10,717 bases of DNA from Candidatus Omnitrophota bacterium (GTDB lineage Bacteria; Ratteibacteria; UBA8468; B48-G9; JAFGKM01): positions 1-10,717 of the forward strand of contig JAMWCO010000040.1 in NCBI GenBank assembly GCA_023818785.1, in the 5' to 3' direction. A program made the translations under genes and the position numbers. The notes below the pieces were generated by a model. It saw only the letters and a list, made by a program, of their open reading frames with translations. It did no database searches and was not told the DNA's origin. Of the stretch, positions 6,365 through 10,717 are shown in pieces; position 1 is the first letter of the stretch; each line of letters opens with the position of its first letter.

Positions 6365-6982
6365 ATTTTCAAGTTTAAATATTAAAACACCAAGTTCAGA
6401 AGGTATATCTACATGTTTTATAAATATATTTTTTGGTAAATTTAATGTGATTGGAGCGAAATTTAATATACCTTTTATCCCTGAATTTACCATATATTGA
6501 GCAACCTCTTGGGCAGAACTTGATGGAACAGATATAATTCCAACTTTAATTTTTTCTTTTTGTAAAACTTTCTTCATTTCTTTTATATCTTTGATTTCTA
6601 TACCATCAATAACCTTTCCTATTTTTTTTGGATCATTGTCAAAAGCACAAACTATTTCCATATTAAGAAGAGAAAATCCTTTATACCTTAATAATGCAGA
6701 ACCTAATCTCCCAACTCCAACAAGTATAACTTTTATTTTTTTATTAATACCAATAATTTTTTCTAAATGTTCAATAAGTTTATCTATATCATATCCGACC
6801 CCTCTTTTTCCAAAAGAACCAAAATAAGATAAATCTTTTCTGAATTGAGAAGGTTGGATATTTAAGGAAATGGTTATTTCTTTTGAAGAAGCAATTTTTT
6901 TACCTATCTTTTTTAAATTGATTAAGTTCCTTAAATAAACTGATAATCTTCTAATTGTATCTTCTGGTATATATTTTCTCAT
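6359..6982 (-). CDS. rex: Redox-sensing transcriptional repressor Rex
   Basis: A 207-residue protein, normal for Rex. An N-terminal winged helix (1-75) carries the DNA-contacting block QFRKDLSYFGSFGKRGVGY (46-64). A Rossmann domain follows, with VGVGRLGSALL (GVGRLG at 89-94) and an acidic residue in AFDNDPKKIG at the end of the second strand, which fits NAD(H) binding. The C-terminal helix (LGVLIFKLENL) is the domain-swapped dimer arm. Rex binds DNA when NADH is low and releases when NADH rises, controlling fermentation and respiration genes. The start overlaps the dehydrogenase stop as ATGA; GGAGG lies 12 nt upstream (6999-6995), so coupling probably helps. It is the last gene of a leftward operon. 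Confidence 0.96.
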   Translation of the reverse strand: MRKYIPEDTIRRLSVYLRNLINLKKIGKKIASSKEITISLNIQPSQFRKDLSYFGSFGKRGVGYDIDKLIEHLEKIIGINKKIKVILVGVGRLGSALLRYKGFSLLNMEIVCAFDNDPKKIGKVIDGIEIKDIKEMKKVLQKEKIKVGIISVPSSSAQEVAQYMVNSGIKGILNFAPITLNLPKNIFIKHVDIPSELGVLIFKLENL

Positions 6983-7791
6983 CCTCTTGATTTTCCTCCA
7001 GAAATATTTATTGTTGTTCCTGTGATATAACTTGCAAGGTCAGAAATTAAAAAACAGACAAGATTTGCAACTTCTTCAAGTTTACCAACCCTTTTCAATG
7101 GTATTGATAATTTTTCATATGATTTTCTTAACTCTTCAACAGTTATACCTCTTGTATATGCAAGTGCTCTTTCATATTCAGGGGTTCTTAAAGATGTTGG
7201 TTCAAGAATACCAGGAGCAACTCCAATAACTCTAATATTATATTTCCCAAGTTCTTTTGCCCAACTCCTTGTAAATGAATATATTGCTGCTTTTGTTGCT
7301 GCATAAATGCTTTGCCCTTCTGAACCTTCAAGACTTGATTCAGAAGACATATTTATTATTACACCTTTTTTATTTTTTATCATTTCTCTTACAACTGCTT
7401 GAGCACATAAGAAACACCCTTTCTGATTAATATTAACAATTTTATCATAAATTTCTTCTGTCATTTCCTCTTTGCCAATTGGGTCAACAAGCAATCTTGG
7501 GATATTTATACCTGCATTGTTAACTAAATAATCTATTTTTTTAAATTTTTCTATTGTCTTTTTTACAAGATTTTCTACTTGGTCTTTTTTTGAAACATCA
7601 GTTTTTATAAATTCAACTTTATTTTTAAATCCTTCAAATTCTTTCAATGTTTTTTCTGCTTCCTTTTCATTTATATCCGCAATTACAACATCAGCATTTG
7701 CCTGAAGTAATTTTCTTACAATCTCTTTTCCTATACCAGTTGCTCCTCCAGTAACAATCCCAGAAAAATTCTTTAAATTTATTTCAATCAT
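6979..7791 (-). CDS. srlD: Sorbitol-6-phosphate 2-dehydrogenase-like SDR
   Basis: A 270-residue classical short-chain dehydrogenase. The cofactor loop TGGATGIG is at 14-21, Asp39 after strand 2 predicts NAD preference, and NNAG is at 91-94. The catalytic set is Asn122 (in NINQKG), Ser150, Tyr163 and Lys167 (YAATK). Long segments recall the SorD/SrlD group: NNAGINIPRLLVD, MSSESSLEGSEGQS, APGILEPTSLRTPEYE, LAYTRGITVEELR and SGGKSRG at the C-terminus. That group oxidises glucitol-6-phosphate to fructose-6-phosphate. No PTS transporter is nearby, so the true substrate may be another polyol or sugar phosphate. A G-rich SD (7803-7799) sits 7 nt before the start and 14 nt separate it from the upstream pseudogene. 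It overlaps rex by 4 nt. Confidence 0.88.
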   Translation of the reverse strand: MIEINLKNFSGIVTGGATGIGKEIVRKLLQANADVVIADINEKEAEKTLKEFEGFKNKVEFIKTDVSKKDQVENLVKKTIEKFKKIDYLVNNAGINIPRLLVDPIGKEEMTEEIYDKIVNINQKGCFLCAQAVVREMIKNKKGVIINMSSESSLEGSEGQSIYAATKAAIYSFTRSWAKELGKYNIRVIGVAPGILEPTSLRTPEYERALAYTRGITVEELRKSYEKLSIPLKRVGKLEEVANLVCFLISDLASYITGTTINISGGKSRG

Positions 7792-7805
7792 TTTTATTCC
7801 CCCTT

Positions 7806-8344
7806 TTATATATAGTTGATGGATTTTCTCATTTCAACAATCTTAAGTTTTCCATATAACCACTCTATAAAATAGGCATCTGAAAAAAAACCACTAAGTT
7901 TTACATATGTGATAAATTCTAATCTATCTGAAAAAATCTTTTTTATTTGATTGTAAAACATTGTATGTAACCAGTTTCCTGAAAGCGAAACATTTGAACA
8001 CATCTTGCTATTGTATCAAGTTCTCTTGACCTTATACTGCTTGAAACAAGTATATCAAAAAGTTTTTGATAGGAATAAAGAATGTAAGAATTTGAAATAT
8101 CAAAAATTCTTATATAATTAGTTGAAGAAACTTTACTTACATGCGCTCCTATTATCATCTGAATAACTGGAGGAAGAAGCAATTCCATAAATTTTCTATC
8201 ATTTAAGTTTTTGAATTTATATATAGAACAGCCACAACTTATAACTTCGGATGTTAAAAAATGATATCCCAAAATTCCTCTTAAGTTTTTAAAACCAAGG
8301 TCTTCAAGATTTAAATGACTGTGAACATCAAAAACTTTTTTCAT
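7806..8344 (-). pseudogene. Frameshifted, internally shortened UxaC-like (glucuronate isomerase-type) TIM-barrel gene
   Basis: The reading frame begins at ATG 8344 behind a strong SD (GGAGG 8358-8354, 9 nt spacing). It opens with FDVHSHLNLEDL, with the HxH metal motif, and ILGYHFLTSEV, as in the amidohydrolase/UxaC-like family. It leaves that frame after Arg114 (codon 8005-8003), where the original frame runs out after 19 unrelated codons. The family-like sequence continues in the next frame from 8003: NVSLSGNW, then GFFSDAYFIEWLYGK, to the stop at 7806. One missing base near 8003 explains it. Even when joined, the product is 179 residues against roughly 400 in relatives, and the middle barrel (after about residue 40) appears deleted. 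It is first in the operon with the SorD-like gene and rex. The family assignment is from memory of motifs and is moderate. Confidence 0.65.
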
Positions 8345-8366
8345 TTTTTATCTCCTCCTATTTTCT

Positions 8367-8372
8367 ATTATA
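8367..8372 (-). promoter_or_regulatory. -10 element of the pseudogene-srlD-rex operon
   Basis: A perfect TATAAT on the minus strand, about 22 bases before ATG 8344. The region 17 nt further upstream is a pyrimidine run on that strand with no good -35 hexamer. The promoter may therefore depend on an activator or on the T-rich upstream DNA. The palindrome at 8396-8410 lies just upstream. Confidence 0.45.
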
Positions 8373-8395
8373 TAAAAAAATAAAAAGAAAGAAAA

Positions 8396-8410
8396 ACTTA
8401 ACAATTAAGT
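8396..8410. promoter_or_regulatory. Palindrome ACTTAA-CAA-TTAAGT, candidate operator
   Basis: Two perfect 6-bp arms separated by 3 bp, located 24 bp upstream of the leftward -10. This is where a regulator would touch the -35 region. It contains TTAACAA (8398-8404), identical to one half of the clostridial-type Rex site TTGTTAA-N4-TTAACAA; the other half is absent. The regulator is not known from sequence. Confidence 0.4.
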
Positions 8411-8476
8411 GTTGACTATTCCTGGTTAATAAAATTCCTTGTTTTAAAAATATGAAGAATTCATTTATATAAAAAA

Positions 8477-8504
8477 TTGATTCTATTTTTTCTTAGTGTA
8501 TAAT
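8477..8504 (+). promoter_or_regulatory. Promoter of the GH4 glycosidase gene
   Basis: -35 TTGATT (8477-8482), a 16-nt spacer and -10 TATAAT (8499-8504), predicting a start near 8511 and a leader of about 57 nt to ATG 8568. The match is good. The leader carries evenly spaced TTGG motifs. Confidence 0.7.
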
Positions 8505-8567
8505 TAAAAGAATATTTGGTGTTGAATTGGGAATTTTGGTGGTTTTTTGGATATAAGGAATAATGAT

Positions 8568-9974
8568 ATGAAAATTGTATTTATTGGTGGAGGAGCACAC
8601 AGGCACCTTCCTATTATAAGAGGGATTCTTGATGATAAAGGTATTGCTTCTGATTTTGAAATATTTCTATACGATATAAATAAAACAAGGGCTCAACTTA
8701 TGGCAAAAATGATAGAAAAAACACCTGAATATAAAAAATCAAAATGTAAAATATTCTGGGATAGAAAACTTGAAGAATCTCTTGAAGGTGCTTGTTTTGT
8801 TTCAACTGTTTTTATGCCAGGAACATTATTATCATTTGTTCTTGGCAATGAAATATCATTAGATTACGGTTTTATTGGTTCTGATAATATTTCATTTAAT
8901 GGTGCCTTCCTTGCATTAAAAGGTGGACCAATAATCCTTGATATATGTAAAAAAATGGAAAAATATTGTCCTGATGCGATTTTAGCAAATTTTATTAACC
9001 CTGTATCTGTTATAAGTGCTCTTATTAATAATTATACAAAAATAAAATGTTTAGGTGTCTGTGCAGGATATACAAATCATATGTGGGATTTAAATAGAAT
9101 AATATTTGGCAAAGATGAAGAAAATCCAGATTTTGATGTTGATGTTTGTGGAGTTAATCATTTAAGTTTTATTTTAAGGGGAAGTTATAATCATAAGGAT
9201 TTATTTGAAATTTTAAATTCAATTGTTTATAGTAAAAAAATTAAAATTAAAAGTTTAAGTAAATTATGGTCAGAACCATCAAGAAAAACTATAAAAAAAG
9301 GGCTTTATAAACTGATTGATATATATAAAAAATTTGGTGTTTTAATTTTTTCAACTGAAGGTGATGGAATGAGCCATCTTTATTATGAAGAAGCAGTTAA
9401 TAATATATTAAAAAATAGGAAGAAAAAAACATTAAGAGAAATAAAAAAAGAAGTTAAAAACTTTGAAATTATGAAGAAAAAAGAGGATGAGAGATTCTTT
9501 TCTTTTATAAAAGAAGAACTTGATGAAGATTTCTGGGAAAATGGTTGGAAGAAGATAAAAAACTTTAATTTTAGAAAAGATAAAAATAATATTTTTGTAA
9601 AAATAATAAAAGGATTGAGTGGGAAGAGAGAAAAAATAGTTTCAAGTCAACCAAATAATGGCGCTGTTAAAAATTTTCCAAATAGATTTGTCATTGAATA
9701 TTCTCAAATAATTGAAGGACAAAATATAAATCCTATTGAAAATCTATTTATACCAGAAAATATGTATGGATTAATCTCGTCAATTTCACAACATCAAACA
9801 TTTTTAGCAGATGCAATTTACCAAAAAGACCCTAAAATATTATATAATGCTCTATGTTCTTATCCTATTAACTCAACAAGTAGAAGAGCAAAAATTTTAT
9901 GGCGTTATTTACTTGAAATAAATAAAAATGAAATTCCTTTGGTTTTCCAAAAATTAAAAGATTTTTTAAAATAG
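8568..9974 (+). CDS. Glycoside hydrolase family 4 (NAD- and Mn-dependent glycosidase)
   Basis: A 468-residue protein of GH4 size. The start at ATG 8568 has AAGGA (8555-8559) 8 nt upstream; an in-frame TTG at 8547 would add seven residues but lacks an SD. The N-terminal Rossmann motif is FIGGGAHRHLP (Gly7-Gly9) with Asp36 in YDINKTR. NFINPVSV (Asn144-Pro145) follows, then GVCAGYTN (Cys165) and CGVNHLSF (His198). Cys165 and His198 are the expected Mn ligands, equivalent to Cys171 and His200 of Thermotoga BglT. GH4 enzymes cleave by oxidation at C3, elimination and re-addition, on alpha- or beta-glycosides and 6-phosphoglycosides. The substrate is unassigned. Cys165 is followed by Ala rather than the His or Asn I recall in characterised members, and residues about 220-350 are Lys-rich and divergent. 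It is probably cytoplasmic and monocistronic. Confidence 0.85.
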   Translation: MKIVFIGGGAHRHLPIIRGILDDKGIASDFEIFLYDINKTRAQLMAKMIEKTPEYKKSKCKIFWDRKLEESLEGACFVSTVFMPGTLLSFVLGNEISLDYGFIGSDNISFNGAFLALKGGPIILDICKKMEKYCPDAILANFINPVSVISALINNYTKIKCLGVCAGYTNHMWDLNRIIFGKDEENPDFDVDVCGVNHLSFILRGSYNHKDLFEILNSIVYSKKIKIKSLSKLWSEPSRKTIKKGLYKLIDIYKKFGVLIFSTEGDGMSHLYYEEAVNNILKNRKKKTLREIKKEVKNFEIMKKKEDERFFSFIKEELDEDFWENGWKKIKNFNFRKDKNNIFVKIIKGLSGKREKIVSSQPNNGAVKNFPNRFVIEYSQIIEGQNINPIENLFIPENMYGLISSISQHQTFLADAIYQKDPKILYNALCSYPINSTSRRAKILWRYLLEINKNEIPLVFQKLKDFLK

Positions 9975-10005
9975 GATATCTTTTAATATAAAAATAATTT
10001 TAATA

Positions 10006-10113
10006 AGATGATACTGTTGCTTCATCTATGGAAAGGCTTGTCAACCCTCTTTTTCAACTCAGGATAAAATATAAACCTTAAACAAAGTAGATGTTTTTGC
10101 AATAAAAAGGTTT
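10006..10113. repeat. Two weak inverted repeats in the gap downstream of the GH4 gene
   Basis: AGATGA (10006-10011) pairs with TCATCT (10022-10027) across 10 nt. AAACCTT (10073-10079) pairs with AAGGTTT (10107-10113) across 27 nt. Neither has a clear U-tract after it on either strand, so I do not call them terminators. The 184-nt gap between the GH4 gene and the convergent UroD-like gene otherwise shows no recognisable gene. Confidence 0.3.
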
Positions 10114-10158
10114 GTGAACATTTGAATGAATTAAAATGCGGAAGATATTAATTAAACT

Positions 10159-10717
10159 TTAAATAGCAGGTCCTCCTTTACATTCTTTTTGAAGGACATT
10201 TATCGCTATTTCCATGTTTATATCAGGAGTATCTCTGCCAGGATAAATTTGAACATATCCAGCACCGCAGTTTGCCAATTCCTTTATTTTTTCCTCCAAT
10301 TGATAGGGAGTGTATTCCTTCATTTGTTGAGGTGTAACCTGAACCCAGAAATTGTGTCCCATAATTTCATACATTCCCGCAGGAGTAAGATTTTTTGCCT
10401 CTGCTCCATGAAATGAAGTAATATCAAGTATTTCCTTTGCAATACGAAGGTGTTCAATCCGAAGTAATTCGCTGTGCATAAATCGTGTTTTCTTACCTTC
10501 GTATAGTTTTTTATAAAAAGGAATTGCAAACTTTTTATACATCTCCGGTGACAATAACCCTGAGAAATCATCGCCTGTATATCCATTTGGATTTTCTCCA
10601 CATAAATCTTTATCCACATTTTCTAAGTATTTATCCACACTTACAATAAAATCAAGTATTTTCATTGCTTTTTCAGGTGCATCTATAAGCCAAATAAAAA
10701 TATTGTTATTGGTGATT
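10159..10717 (-). CDS. UroD-like / corrinoid methyltransferase-like protein, 3' part
   Basis: The frame is open from the right edge to the stop at 10159. ATG 10665 is an internal Met, because codons upstream of it continue into a family-like stretch (WLIDAPEKAMKILDF), so the gene starts outside the window. The visible 185 or so residues match the C-terminal half of the uroporphyrinogen decarboxylase fold. DDFSGLLSPEMYKKFAIPFY is the aspartate-bearing loop, RFMHSELLRIEHL a histidine segment, and NLTPAGMYEIMG with YVQIYPGRDTPD the later barrel. Such paralogues are often cobamide-dependent methyltransferases rather than haem enzymes. Base use differs from its neighbours: 10 CpG in 559 nt against 6 in the 1407-nt GH4 gene. 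It converges on the GH4 gene. Confidence 0.78.
   Translation of the reverse strand, partial: ITNNNIFIWLIDAPEKAMKILDFIVSVDKYLENVDKDLCGENPNGYTGDDFSGLLSPEMYKKFAIPFYKKLYEGKKTRFMHSELLRIEHLRIAKEILDITSFHGAEAKNLTPAGMYEIMGHNFWVQVTPQQMKEYTPYQLEEKIKELANCGAGYVQIYPGRDTPDINMEIAINVLQKECKGGPAI

Noticed and set aside
6591..6827. 78-codon plus-strand frame inside rex.
   Set aside because: Antisense shadow of a well-supported rex gene; composition fits reversed Rex codons.
7032..7229. 65-codon plus-strand frame inside the SorD-like gene.
   Set aside because: Antisense shadow; Gln/Leu-rich with no SD.
7995..8010. Programmed -1 frameshifting in the UxaC-like gene.
   Set aside because: There is no slippery heptamer at the frame change and no obvious downstream pseudoknot, and the joined product is still far shorter than the family.
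10107..10128. TTTGTGAACATTTGAATGAA resembling a Rex box (TTGTGAA-N4-TTCACAA).
   Set aside because: Only the left half matches; the right half fails at most positions, and no start codon lies downstream in a suitable position.
10022..10149. About 42-codon open minus-strand stretch without a start codon in the gap after the GH4 gene, considered as a relic of a transposase.
   Set aside because: Open stretches of this length are common in AT-rich DNA, and I recognise no transposase motif, terminal repeat or target duplication.
10189..10619. Two frames (plus 10189-10416, minus 10320-10619) inside the UroD-like gene.
   Set aside because: Both lie in other frames of a gene with clear family motifs and have no ribosome binding sites.

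Overview
The window is very AT-rich (about 30 % G+C by eye) and densely coded. It reads as ordinary chromosome from a Gram-negative-type (diderm) bacterium: an LptD/OstA-like outer-membrane assembly protein is encoded, several genes begin with N-terminal secretion signals, and Shine-Dalgarno (SD) sites are strong. The one complete tRNA, tRNA-Lys, has almost all-G/C stems despite the AT-rich background, and the proteins are rich in Lys, Glu and Ile. This combination suggests a thermophile. Because the gene set mixes OstA/LptD, Rex, an NAD-dependent GH4 enzyme, a UroD-like protein and a UxaC-like barrel, an uncultivated saccharolytic lineage is my guess, but nothing here fixes the taxon.

Left part (1-4305): a tRNA-Ala running off the left edge is divergent from a four-gene plus-strand operon. 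The operon holds a PfkB sugar kinase, lptD, rph and rdgB, and each gene overlaps the next. It mixes sugar phosphorylation, outer-membrane biogenesis, tRNA 3' maturation and nucleotide-pool cleaning. It ends opposite a minus-strand unit made of a DsbD/CcdA-like membrane protein, tRNA-Lys(UUU), a C-rich trailer and an intrinsic terminator.

Middle (4998-8344): a divergent promoter region drives the DsbD-like gene leftwards. Rightwards it drives an unknown secreted protein followed by a TM2-like membrane protein. These converge, with a 6-nt overlap, on a minus-strand operon read from 8344 to 6359. That operon holds a frameshifted and internally shortened UxaC-like TIM-barrel gene, a sorbitol-6-phosphate 2-dehydrogenase-like SDR, and the NADH sensor Rex. 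Coupling an NAD-linked polyol dehydrogenase to Rex is functionally sensible.

Right part (8345-10717): a second divergent regulatory region has a good sigma-70-type promoter for a GH4-family glycosidase with an unusual TTGG-rich leader. After a 184-nt gap, a minus-strand UroD/corrinoid-methyltransferase-like gene runs off the right edge. It contains about four times as many CpG dinucleotides per kb as the GH4 gene, which suggests a different history.

No CRISPR array, complete insertion sequence, phage gene or recognisable defence system was seen. The most interesting unexplained elements are the C-rich, terminator-tailed trailer of tRNA-Lys (a possible small RNA), the palindrome at the start of the Rex operon, and the repeat-like GH4 leader.
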